DNA from: a bacterium
Lineage (GTDB): Bacteria > Auribacterota > UBA3054
Direction: 5' to 3'
Assembly: GCA_017557885.1 (NCBI GenBank)
Contig: JAFYXV010000010.1
Span: forward strand, 40,808-104,807
DNA length: 64,000 bases
Position 1 is the stretch's first letter. Each line of letters opens with the position of its first letter. Positions 51,725 to 59,493 of this stretch are shown here, piece by piece. Below the pieces are notes generated by a model. The model was not told the DNA's origin. It saw only the letters and a program-made list of their open reading frames with translations, and did not search any database. Position numbers and translations under genes: made by a program.

Positions 51725-52657
51725 TTATATCAAATCGTTCTCCAATATGCTAGTGATCTCCTCAAACTTGCCGGCGGTTTTGCACACGGCCTCCCGGGAG
51801 ATTTTTTTCGCCAGTCCGCAAAGCACATTGCCGGGCCCCAGCTCCAGGCAGAGATCCGGAGCGAAACTTAAGATAGATTTGAAATCCTCTTCCCACAGAA
51901 CGCTCTCCACGATCTGGCGGCCGAGAAGCTCGGGCATGGAAGCGTCTTCGGGATAGATGGCGCCAAGCACGTTGGAGACAACTGGGAAGCAAGGCTTTTG
52001 CCAATCAGTTTCCTTTAAAAGCGGCAGAAGCTTCTCTCTGGCCGGCTCCATGAAGGGAGAGTGGAAAGCCCCGCCCACAGCCAGCGGCAGGACGCGGCGC
52101 GCTCCGGCTTCAGAAAGGGCTTTGGAGGCTTCCTCCACGCCCGCGGGCGATCCGGAGATAACGATCTGCCCGGGGCAGTTGAAGTTCGCCACGTAAACTT
52201 TTTCAAATTTTCCGCAGATCTCTTTCACAACAGCGCCGTCCAGCTGCAGAACAGCCGCCATGGCGCCGGGCGATGCTTCGGCAGCTTCCTGCATGAAAAG
52301 CGAGCGGGAGCGCACCAGCTTCAATCCTTCCGAAAAAGACAGAACGCCCGCGGCCGTCAGAGCCGCATATTCGCCCAGGCTCAGGCCGCCCGCGGCGACG
52401 ATCGAAAGTTCCGGCTTCTTTTCCTTCAGGGCCGCTAAGGCCGCCAGGGAAACGGTGTAAATAGCCACCTGGGTCACGTCCGTTCTTTTCAGAGCTTCTT
52501 CCGGCCCCTCGAAGAGCGTCGCAAGAAAATCCTCGCCCATCAATGCGGCCGCCGACTCGAAGACGGCTTTCGCGGCCGGGGAGGATTCGTAAAGATCACG
52601 CCCCATGCCCACATACTGGGCGCCCTGTCCGGGGAAAAGCAGCGCTATTTTTTTCAT
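51725..52657 (-). CDS. fabD: Malonyl-CoA:ACP transacylase
   Basis: 310 residues. 'FPGQGAQYVGMGRDLYE' is the N-terminal hallmark; the nucleophile is Ser93 in 'GLSLGEYAAL', where most FabD proteins have GHSLGEY, so the residue before the Ser is Leu rather than His. The catalytic His is in 'GGAFHSPFMEPAREKL' near 201. It loads malonyl groups onto ACP. 8 bp separate it from plsX. Confidence 0.95.
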   Translation of the reverse strand: MKKIALLFPGQGAQYVGMGRDLYESSPAAKAVFESAAALMGEDFLATLFEGPEEALKRTDVTQVAIYTVSLAALAALKEKKPELSIVAAGGLSLGEYAALTAAGVLSFSEGLKLVRSRSLFMQEAAEASPGAMAAVLQLDGAVVKEICGKFEKVYVANFNCPGQIVISGSPAGVEEASKALSEAGARRVLPLAVGGAFHSPFMEPAREKLLPLLKETDWQKPCFPVVSNVLGAIYPEDASMPELLGRQIVESVLWEEDFKSILSFAPDLCLELGPGNVLCGLAKKISREAVCKTAGKFEEITSILENDLI

Positions 52658-52664
52658 AAAAAAT

Positions 52665-53675
52665 TCAGTTGTTTTGAGGTGAATTTAAAGCTTCCTTGAT
52701 ATAGCTGTTCAGATCGTGGGCCACTATCTCCTGCGCCCTGAAGATCGCCGCGCACAAAGCGTCGGCATGGGAATTACCGTGGGCTATGATGCAGGTCCCG
52801 TTGACGCCCAACAGAGGCGCGCCTCCGAACTTGCTTACGTCGAAGTGCCTTCTGATCTGCTGGGCCGGCGACTGGGAGAAAAAGGATGCGAACAGCCTTG
52901 AGAACCCGTATTTGTTGGTCTGGGGATGCGAGATCATGGTCCTGATGCCGCTGGCCATGCCTTCCATGACCTTCAGCGCCACGTTCCCCACGAAGCCGTC
53001 GCAGACGATGACGTCCACTTTCCCCAGGAAAATATCCTGCCCTTCCACATTGCCGTAAAAATGCAGCGGCGACTGCTTCAAGAGCGCATGCGCCTCCCTG
53101 GTCTCCCGGTTTCCCTTTTCGTCCTCTTCGCCCACCGACAGAAGCCCCACCACAGGGTGAGTCTTCCTTAAGACATGCCTGGCGTAGCAGGCCCCCATCT
53201 TCGCGAACTGTACCAGATTGGCGGCTTTGCAGTTAACAGTCGCTCCCGCGTCCAGCAATACCGTCGCCCCGAAGGGCCCCGGCACCAGCGACGCGATAGC
53301 CGGCCTGTCCACACCCGGCAAAAGCTCCCACTCCATCCTGGCGGCCGCGGCCAGCGCCCCGGTATTCCCGGCGGACACCACCGCGTCCACTTCGCCCGTG
53401 GCGGCCATTCTGGTCGCCACGGCGATGGAGGAGTCCCGCTTCTTGCGCAATGTGACAGCGGGGGATTCGGACATCTCCACGTTCTGAGAAGCGTGGACCA
53501 CCCTGAGAGGCGCGTTCCCGGCGTTCAGTTCCGCCAGGCAGGCTTCGATCCTTTCGGCGTCGCCCACCAGGGTAATATTAGCCTCAGAATCGCCGCTGGC
53601 GACATATTTCAGAGCGCCTGCGACGATCTCAGAAGGGGCGTAATCACCGCCCATAGCGTCGACAGCAATACGCAT
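52665..53675 (-). CDS. plsX: Phosphate acyltransferase PlsX
   Basis: 336 residues. 'IAVDAMGGDYAPSEIVAGAL' opens the protein and 'SAGNTGALAAAA' near 105 and 'DVIVCDGFVGNVALK' near 225 are family motifs. It converts acyl-ACP to acyl-phosphate for phospholipid synthesis. It follows rpmF by 21 bp, the common order, but fabH is not the next gene; fabD is. Confidence 0.96.
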   Translation of the reverse strand: MRIAVDAMGGDYAPSEIVAGALKYVASGDSEANITLVGDAERIEACLAELNAGNAPLRVVHASQNVEMSESPAVTLRKKRDSSIAVATRMAATGEVDAVVSAGNTGALAAAARMEWELLPGVDRPAIASLVPGPFGATVLLDAGATVNCKAANLVQFAKMGACYARHVLRKTHPVVGLLSVGEEDEKGNRETREAHALLKQSPLHFYGNVEGQDIFLGKVDVIVCDGFVGNVALKVMEGMASGIRTMISHPQTNKYGFSRLFASFFSQSPAQQIRRHFDVSKFGGAPLLGVNGTCIIAHGNSHADALCAAIFRAQEIVAHDLNSYIKEALNSPQNN

Positions 53676-53696
53676 TGCGGACGCAAAAACAAAAGA

Positions 53697-53885
53697 TTAT
53701 TCAGCGACGGTAGCCAGAGCGATGACGCGGCGGCCCTTGTAGAAACCGCACTTCGGGCAAACCACATGGGGCTTCTTTTCGTAGCCGCAGTTGGAGCAAG
53801 CCAGCGTCTGGGGCACGGTCAAAGAATCATGAGTGCGACGTTTGTCGCGACGAGTCTGAGAATGTCTGCGTTTTGGATTAGCCAT
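53697..53885 (-). CDS. rpmF: 50S ribosomal protein L32
   Basis: 62 residues. 'MANPKRRHSQTRRDKRR' and the zinc ribbon 'CSNCGYEKKPHVVCPKCGFYKGR' with all four Cys are typical. It is the first gene of the rpmF-plsX-fab operon. Confidence 0.97.
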   Translation of the reverse strand: MANPKRRHSQTRRDKRRTHDSLTVPQTLACSNCGYEKKPHVVCPKCGFYKGRRVIALATVAE

Positions 53886-53935
53886 AAAAATCTCACTGTT
53901 TTAGTTATTTAATTCATTTTTAATTGTGAATAGGA

Positions 53936-53944
53936 ATTATACCA
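53936..53944 (-). promoter_or_regulatory. Extended -10 promoter of the rpmF-plsX-fab operon
   Basis: Minus strand reads TGGTATAAT with the core at 53941-53936, about 50 nt before the rpmF start. The -35 region falls inside a G-rich tract. Confidence 0.6.
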
Positions 53945-53950
53945 TAACCA

Positions 53951-54014
53951 CCCCCATAAGTCAAAGCCCCACCCCCCCAAAAAAAGCCCAACCCTCCCAA
54001 ACCACAAACGCCCC
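53951..54014 (-). other. G-tract cluster upstream of the rpmF promoter
   Basis: On the minus strand this stretch holds seven runs of three to seven G (plus-strand C-runs at 53951, 53967, 53972, 53987, 53992, 53996 and 54011). The plus strand is almost only A and C. This could fold into a G-quadruplex directly behind the -10 box. The 268-bp gap 53886-54153 contains no gene. Confidence 0.55.
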
Positions 54015-54138
54015 ATATTCCACTCAAAGCAATCCGCAAAAATTCGATCATAAAGTCACGAGGTCGCCTTTTCGTGATAAAGCCATCACAAATGTGGTTG
54101 GTTTATAGGATCATTATCATATAATTTTTGTCCTCTTT

Positions 54139-54147
54139 TGCTAAAAT
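54139..54147 (+). promoter_or_regulatory. Extended -10 promoter, probably leaderless mRNA
   Basis: TTTTGCTAAAATT, core 54142-54147, ends 6 nt before the ATG at 54154; no Shine-Dalgarno. Confidence 0.5.
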
Positions 54148-54153
54148 TGAGCC

Positions 54154-54804
54154 ATGGCAACACTCGGCTTAAAATATCTCGACACGCCGTCTCTTTCCAT
54201 AAGCGAGCAGATCGCCTTGGACAGAGAACTCATGTCTGAAGTCGGCAGCGGAAAGCGCTCTCCTCTTCTACGCTTCTATAACTTCACTGACGAGGCCATT
54301 GTCTTAGGCCTCAGCCAGGAGGAGGAGAAATATGTCCAGATATCCCACGCCCAGGAAGACGATGTACCTGTCCTAAGACGCTTCTCAGGAGGAGGAACGG
54401 TCTTCATCCACCCAGGCTGCCTGGTCTATACGATCATAACCACAATAACCACTCCTTTCAAACGCTTCGACGTCATGGGCGCCTACAGAACAGCCTTCGC
54501 CCCAATAATCGACGCCTTCCAAAACCAAGGCCTCGATTTAGAATTCCACGAGCCCTGCGATCTGGCCATCCAAAACAAAAAGATCGCCGGCAACGCCCAA
54601 TCCCAAAAAAACGGAGCCATCCTCATCCACGGCAGCTTCCTCATCGCCCCCGACCTCCAGAGGATCAACCGCTACCTCAAGGAACCCGACATCCGCCCCG
54701 ACTACCGCGCCCAGCGCCAGCACGAAGACTTCCTTCTGCCCCTCGCACAACTCGGCTTCACCGAGCAAAGCCTTAAAACGCTCCTCATCAACGCCTGGTG
54801 TTAA
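54154..54804 (+). CDS. Lipoate-protein ligase A family protein (BPL/LPL fold)
   Basis: 216 residues. 'PVLRRFSGGGTVFIHPGCLVY' near residue 68 and the lysine motif 'NKKIAGNAQSQKNGAILIHGSFLI' near 150 are the substrate-binding elements of lipoate ligases/octanoyltransferases. It lacks the C-terminal accessory domain of E. coli LplA, so it may be an octanoyl/lipoyl transferase or depend on a separate partner. It is the last GC-rich chromosomal gene before the AT-rich island. Confidence 0.85.
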   Translation: MATLGLKYLDTPSLSISEQIALDRELMSEVGSGKRSPLLRFYNFTDEAIVLGLSQEEEKYVQISHAQEDDVPVLRRFSGGGTVFIHPGCLVYTIITTITTPFKRFDVMGAYRTAFAPIIDAFQNQGLDLEFHEPCDLAIQNKKIAGNAQSQKNGAILIHGSFLIAPDLQRINRYLKEPDIRPDYRAQRQHEDFLLPLAQLGFTEQSLKTLLINAWC

Positions 54805-54847
54805 CGCTCGCGCACTATATATAAAGAAAGATAGCGCGAAGCGTTAA
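54801..54847 (+). repeat. Inverted repeat at the island boundary
   Basis: TTAACGCTCGCGC (54801-54813) pairs with GCGCGAAGCGTTAA (54834-54847) except for one bulge; the 20-nt AT-rich loop lies between. It includes the lplA-like stop codon and marks the abrupt change from GC-rich to AT-rich DNA. It may be only a terminator (GTTTTC follows) or an element end. Confidence 0.55.
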
Positions 54848-55021
54848 GTTTTCAGCAAAAAAACTCCATATTTTTAGAAAAACATTTCGGCGCTCTTTAT
54901 AAGAGGTTAAAATTAGCCAATTTCTAAAAAGATTTTGAAATTGAAAAAAACTCTCTGGACAAATACAAGGCTAACGCTAATGTAGGTATTTATATCAGAC
55001 CTTGATTTTTATCTTTTTTTT

Positions 55022-55040
55022 GGTAAAATTTACCTATAAA
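55022..55040 (+). promoter_or_regulatory. Promoter with overlapping palindrome for the island genes
   Basis: TTTGGTAAAATT (core 55024-55029) overlaps the perfect inverted repeat GGTAAA-A-TTTACC (55022-55034). A second TATAAA box follows at 55035-55040. The palindrome over the -10 box could be a repressor site. The first island gene starts 140 nt downstream. Confidence 0.5.
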
Positions 55041-55179
55041 ATGTGGTTAGGCATTGCTAGTTATAAAAGTAACGAAACAATCGCTTGGGCTGTAAGTTAA
55101 TCATCTTATCAATTTGTTGTTTTCTCCTCTTCTTCGGCAACAAATTGTATTAAAAGAATGAGGAGGAAAGGGGAAGGTC

Positions 55180-55941
55180 ATGTTGAGTAAAAAATATTTT
55201 TTGTTGCCTTCAATAGCACTATATATATTAGTGCTATACGGGTGTTCTGCAGATGTTGATGTTTCAAAAAACAAAAGCATTAATCAAGCATCTCCGAAAA
55301 CGAAAGAAGTCAAAGAGTTTGGGAAACCAAAAAGAGCAACTCAAGAAGACATTTTAGAGGCTGAACGGAATGAAAACGAAGCTCAGTATTCAACAACTAA
55401 TGCTGTGGCTTTGTATGTAGAAAAGCCAATGGCATGGTTTGCTGAGACAAACGAAAAGATGATTTTTACCCGTCAAAAGTTATTGGAAGCCCAAGCAAGA
55501 ATTAGCCAAATTTGCGGAAAATATGAGAGACAAGTAAAAGCTAGCGGTGATAAAAACAAGGGTTATTTGGATCTTTTAGACAAAGCGGAAGAGGCAAGAA
55601 TTGCCGGCAATACAAAAGGATGGCCCGTTGCTTTTGATCAATGGGTTATAGAAGATGAGGAGGCGCTTAATGAAAAAATTTCCGAGATAAATACAGCAAT
55701 GGGAAAAAGCAATATACTCAGCGTTGAAGATACTGCTATGTATAATGCAGCAAAAAAAGGTTTGAAAACTTCTCGTGAAACGCTCGTGCGTTTTGACGAT
55801 GCTTACGGGAAGTTTGTGCGAACTTGGGACAAGGTTAAACTAGGTGTTCTAGGTGGCATTCCTGTAGAGATGGAAAAAGATGTTGACGAGGCTATTGACA
55901 CTACGCAAATTTTTATTAACGAATGGAATAAGGTGAAATAA
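55180..55941 (+). CDS. Island lipoprotein, helical, unknown function
   Basis: 253 residues with a strong Shine-Dalgarno (GAGGAGGAAAGGGG). The signal peptide has a lipobox 'VLYGC' at about Cys22. The mature part is Lys/Glu/Asn-rich and mostly helical, with 'FAETNEKMIFTRQKLLEAQARI' and 'WVIEDEEALNEKISEIN' as amphipathic helices. Nothing in it matches a family I know. It starts the co-directional island cluster; the next gene begins 4 bp after its stop. Confidence 0.75.
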   Translation: MLSKKYFLLPSIALYILVLYGCSADVDVSKNKSINQASPKTKEVKEFGKPKRATQEDILEAERNENEAQYSTTNAVALYVEKPMAWFAETNEKMIFTRQKLLEAQARISQICGKYERQVKASGDKNKGYLDLLDKAEEARIAGNTKGWPVAFDQWVIEDEEALNEKISEINTAMGKSNILSVEDTAMYNAAKKGLKTSRETLVRFDDAYGKFVRTWDKVKLGVLGGIPVEMEKDVDEAIDTTQIFINEWNKVK

Positions 55942-55945
55942 GATT

Positions 55946-56740
55946 ATGGGTCTCTTTGATCTTCTTAAATTTATTATTATCATAGGAATTATCTCCTTAA
56001 TAGTTGGTATTTTTTTAATCCGCAATCGTTCTGATGCTATTGTAGAGACTTTTCAAAAGACTCAAGAATTGGGAGAAAGAATAAATGATCTTCAGAATCC
56101 GAATGCTGAAAAAAAAACACCATATACAGAAAGGTCAGAAGATGAATTACTGGATGAAATAACAGGTCTTGGAGAAGATCCTACAACGGAATTATTGGAC
56201 GGCAAACTAAGCACTATGAAAGCCGTTCGTGACAATACTGTCATCAAACAAACATCGATTAAATCTCGTTTGAAGGCAGCCCAAGAATCATTCGGACGTT
56301 TAAGAGGTGAACGAGAACAATTGAAGAAGAAACTGGATCAACTTAAAGAAGAGTTTAACAATTATCCTGATGATGAAAGCGTTGGGGACGAGTTGGCCCA
56401 ATGTGATGAAGACCTCGAAGAAAAAGAGAGAGAGTTACTTCAAGCTGAAGCAGATGTGAAAATACTAAAAGATTACGATTATAGAATGAGTCGTGAAGTG
56501 GCTGCGCTTTCAGATGCTATTCGCAAATGCGAAGCTCAGGGGGAACCGATTTTAACAGCGTCCGAATATGACTCTTTAAAAAACGATCTTGAATCAGCAC
56601 ATGGCGCTTCTAGCTCAATCAACCAACTTCGTAGAAATGCCGATAGCAGAACTATGGATGTTTCTTCCGGGGTTAAGGGCGAAAAAGCAAGAAAAAGGGA
56701 ACGCCTTGAGAAATTTCGCAATAACAACACACAAGAATAA
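55946..56740 (+). CDS. Membrane-anchored coiled-coil protein
   Basis: 264 residues. One N-terminal membrane helix (about 5-26, Ile-rich) followed by long heptad-pattern helices: 'RLKAAQESFGRLRGEREQLKKKLDQLKEEF' near 110-140 and 'DLEEKERELLQAEADVKILKDY' near 155-175. Topology suggests a cytoplasmic or periplasmic rod held at the membrane. A basic C-terminus ('KARKRERLEKFRNN') ends the protein. No family recognised; a structural or scaffold role is inference. Confidence 0.7.
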   Translation: MGLFDLLKFIIIIGIISLIVGIFLIRNRSDAIVETFQKTQELGERINDLQNPNAEKKTPYTERSEDELLDEITGLGEDPTTELLDGKLSTMKAVRDNTVIKQTSIKSRLKAAQESFGRLRGEREQLKKKLDQLKEEFNNYPDDESVGDELAQCDEDLEEKERELLQAEADVKILKDYDYRMSREVAALSDAIRKCEAQGEPILTASEYDSLKNDLESAHGASSSINQLRRNADSRTMDVSSGVKGEKARKRERLEKFRNNNTQE

Positions 56741-56751
56741 GAGGTAAAAAA

Positions 56752-57519
56752 ATGGGAGCAAATGCAATTGTAAACATAGTTTGTTTAGGTATAGCAGGAC
56801 TCGGGGCTTTGTTCAGCCTTTTTCTTCCTAGCGATAAAGAAGAACAGCCAGAGCAGCAATCCCAAACCGAGATGGTATCTAACCAAAGCACATCTACTAC
56901 TACAGTCAATACGTATAATATAAATAACTCTTCCAGTTACAATAGTGGTTCCAGTGGCACCTCAAGTGGAGTTCGCATGGGAGCGGCAACCACTTCGTCT
57001 GGAGATATGTTTATATCGGCATATGAAAGTTCACATCCAATATCATATGATTTGGCAAATCCGCAACCTGGGATGATTTTTAAAGGCTATAATCTTGAGA
57101 GACAAAATAGGGACGCGTTGCCAGGGATTTTGGATAAGTCAGCAACAGTTAAATCAACAATAGCGACCACAGAAACTTTTTCTTGGAGTCAATTTTCAAA
57201 AAATACTGCGATTAGCCAAGGCGTTTGGGAAGGATTTCTTAAATGTACACGCTCCGCAACTTGCACAATATTAATTAAACAAGACAATTGGCAAGGGAAC
57301 GGATGCATTTTATTTGTTAATGGGAAAAAGGTTTGTTCAGGATATGGACAGCAATCAGTTGATGTTGATATGAAAGCCGGTTTTAACCATATCAAGGTTA
57401 TAGCACAAAACAAACCTGTTTCGATTTATCTTTCTCCTAAAGGCAGCACAGATGACCCCAAACTTCTATCTCCATCTATGCTCTATCATGATGATATTCC
57501 AGAAGATGATGTTATTTAA
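56752..57519 (+). CDS. Membrane-anchored PA14-like domain protein (copy 1)
   Basis: 255 residues with AAGAGG before the ATG. N-terminal membrane helix (about 5-25), then a Ser/Asn/Thr/Gly-rich linker (about 35-85). The last 150 residues form a compact beta-rich domain: 'GVWEGFLKCTRSATCTILIK', 'GCILFVNGKKVCSGYGQQSV' and 'MKAGFNHIKVI' follow the PA14-like pattern (extended strands, xVNGxxV, AGxHxI). The domain recurs almost unchanged in the protein at 58911. Conserved Cys residues may form disulfides. Ligand unknown. Confidence 0.75.
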   Translation: MGANAIVNIVCLGIAGLGALFSLFLPSDKEEQPEQQSQTEMVSNQSTSTTTVNTYNINNSSSYNSGSSGTSSGVRMGAATTSSGDMFISAYESSHPISYDLANPQPGMIFKGYNLERQNRDALPGILDKSATVKSTIATTETFSWSQFSKNTAISQGVWEGFLKCTRSATCTILIKQDNWQGNGCILFVNGKKVCSGYGQQSVDVDMKAGFNHIKVIAQNKPVSIYLSPKGSTDDPKLLSPSMLYHDDIPEDDVI

Positions 57520-57560
57520 TATTGATAAAATTTAGTAATAGCAATATATTAGTAAAAATT

Positions 57561-58880
57561 ATGAAAAAAATAACTTCAATTATTATTATTGTGGTTTTCA
57601 TCATATGTGGTTGTAATAATTCACAGTTTGATGCGCCAGAAAATCCATCGCAGTCTATTTCCGAAAGGGAAAAAACACCAGATGAGATTTTGGGATTAAA
57701 AGAACCGGGAAGGCTAGCGGCGTCAGTAGAAGCATGGGCTAAGTCCAATGAACTTGGGGATTATTTTCGTCAATCTCGTGATCGATTGGCCAAACTTCGT
57801 GCCCAGTTGATTGAAGACTACAAAGTGCGAACTGAATCAGATCTCGAGCCTACGAGCTTTACTCGAGAAACACTTGGCAAATATAACGAAACCTATGATG
57901 TTGACGCAGCCCTCGTCAAATTTATGGTTGAGTGTTATTCTCGCAAGGAAGTTCGTCCATTGCCCCAAAATATTTCTCGTCATTTTACTACCGCAATGGA
58001 AGATAGAGGAAAAATGCGAGAAATTATTAAAGAAGCCCCTAATACCATTTCTCGATTAGAAAACGAATTGGAAACCTTTAAATTAGAAGTTTCAAATATT
58101 GGCTCTTTTTCTTGGTCACAAGAAAAAGAATTAAACGATTGGAAAGAGATTCAACAAAAGATTAACGATGTTTTTTCAAGATCTGGTAAAGCAAACAGTC
58201 AAGCTGCAGCCCTGCTAGCTAATTTGGAAAAAGCAACAGAAAATGACATGTCGGAACAAACCTACAATCTTCGTGATCAGGCGGACCATTTAAAATCCGA
58301 TTTGTCTTCTTTTTACAATCATATTACACAGCAATTAGAAATAGTTAATGGCCAAATATTATTAACAAGTTTTTCTGATAATTGCAAAGCTATTATAGAA
58401 GGAACGAAATCAGTTCCTATAGCTTTGGATAATAAGAAAAAAAGAATGGCGGAGATCAAGGAGCTCATTAGCCAATTAACGTCATCACGAAGTCGCGGGT
58501 ATTCCGACTTAGCTTCTTTAGATCAGCAAGCTGCATCATTAAAATCTCGTTCCCAAAAGGAAGGGCAGGATGAGATTTCTTTAGGTAATCGTATTCAAAA
58601 ATTAGCTAGGAATTACCAAAATGTATTTGGTTCCTCGGCCATATATCGCTTAAAAAAAGAATTGCCGGAAGAATCTGCGTGTGCACAAATAGATACTTGT
58701 CTAGCAAACTTTAAACGCTCAATTAACGCGTCTCCTAATGCTGATTTATCTAGTGCTTTTACAAATCTTGAATCAAAAGCTTACCAACTATCTGATCGCA
58801 TGGAAGAAGAGGCTCTTCTAAAGCGAATGGATGAAACTTTAAATTCTGTCAAAAAGCTTGCCGCAAGAGCGCGGCAATAA
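57561..58880 (+). CDS. Long helical lipoprotein
   Basis: 439 residues from ATG 57561; the frame reaching to 57522 would add residues before the signal peptide. Lipobox 'FIICGC' gives lipidation at about Cys17. The rest is almost entirely predicted helix with heptad repeats ('ISRLENELETFKLEV', 'QTYNLRDQADHLKSDLSSFYNHI', 'YSDLASLDQQAASLKSR'). It lies between the two PA14-like genes and resembles the 55180 lipoprotein in style but not detectably in sequence. Function unknown. Confidence 0.72.
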   Translation: MKKITSIIIIVVFIICGCNNSQFDAPENPSQSISEREKTPDEILGLKEPGRLAASVEAWAKSNELGDYFRQSRDRLAKLRAQLIEDYKVRTESDLEPTSFTRETLGKYNETYDVDAALVKFMVECYSRKEVRPLPQNISRHFTTAMEDRGKMREIIKEAPNTISRLENELETFKLEVSNIGSFSWSQEKELNDWKEIQQKINDVFSRSGKANSQAAALLANLEKATENDMSEQTYNLRDQADHLKSDLSSFYNHITQQLEIVNGQILLTSFSDNCKAIIEGTKSVPIALDNKKKRMAEIKELISQLTSSRSRGYSDLASLDQQAASLKSRSQKEGQDEISLGNRIQKLARNYQNVFGSSAIYRLKKELPEESACAQIDTCLANFKRSINASPNADLSSAFTNLESKAYQLSDRMEEEALLKRMDETLNSVKKLAARARQ

Positions 58881-58910
58881 ATTTTTAACAATCTAAGCAA
58901 AGGAAAAATT

Positions 58911-59492
58911 ATGAAAGTTTACAACTTACTCCTCCTGGCTATATGTGCCATATTCTGTATCACCACAGCAACTTTTGCTGATGATGACTTGATTGCTGAA
59001 GCTAGTGCTCCTTCTATTGCAGATCCAGTAAATCCCAAGGAAGGCATGGTTTTTAAGGGTTACTATCTTGATGTTGATAAAAAGTCTGAAATACCAGGCG
59101 CATTAGAAAAAGCAGCGCCTGTTAAAACCACTGTGGTAAAAACAGAATATTTTTCGTGGAATCAGTTTTCGGATGATACAAAAATAAGTCATGGTTTGTG
59201 GGAAGGATTTCTTAAATGTAAACGATCCGCCGTTTGCACAATAGTCATCAAACAAGACAACTGGCAGGGAAATGCTTGTATTTTATTTGTTAATGGTAAA
59301 AAAGTTTGTTCGGGATACGGACAACAATCAGTTGATGTAGAAATGAAAGCTGGTTTTAACCATATAAAGTTAATAGCATACAATAAACCTGTAGCAATGT
59401 ATCTCTCACCAAAGGGTAGCACTAAAGATCCCAAATTGCTTTCTCCCGCTATTATGTTCCACGACGAAAAACCCGAAGAAGATGTAATTTAA
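58911..59492 (+). CDS. Secreted PA14-like domain protein (copy 2)
   Basis: 193 residues with AAAGGAAAA before the ATG. A cleavable-looking signal peptide (about 1-23, 'TATFADDD') replaces the membrane helix of copy 1. From residue about 41 to the end it is nearly superimposable on the C-terminal domain of the 56752 protein, sharing 'IKQDNWQGN', 'CILFVNGKKVCSGYGQQSV' and 'YLSPKGST', and both end in EDVI or DDVI. So the same domain exists in a tethered and a soluble form. Confidence 0.78.
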   Translation: MKVYNLLLLAICAIFCITTATFADDDLIAEASAPSIADPVNPKEGMVFKGYYLDVDKKSEIPGALEKAAPVKTTVVKTEYFSWNQFSDDTKISHGLWEGFLKCKRSAVCTIVIKQDNWQGNACILFVNGKKVCSGYGQQSVDVEMKAGFNHIKLIAYNKPVAMYLSPKGSTKDPKLLSPAIMFHDEKPEEDVI

Positions 59493-59493
59493 A

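Noticed and set aside
54848..55179. Attachment site or tRNA remnant at the left end of the island
   Set aside because: No tRNA-like fragment or direct repeat was recognised; only the inverted repeat at 54801-54847 is reported.
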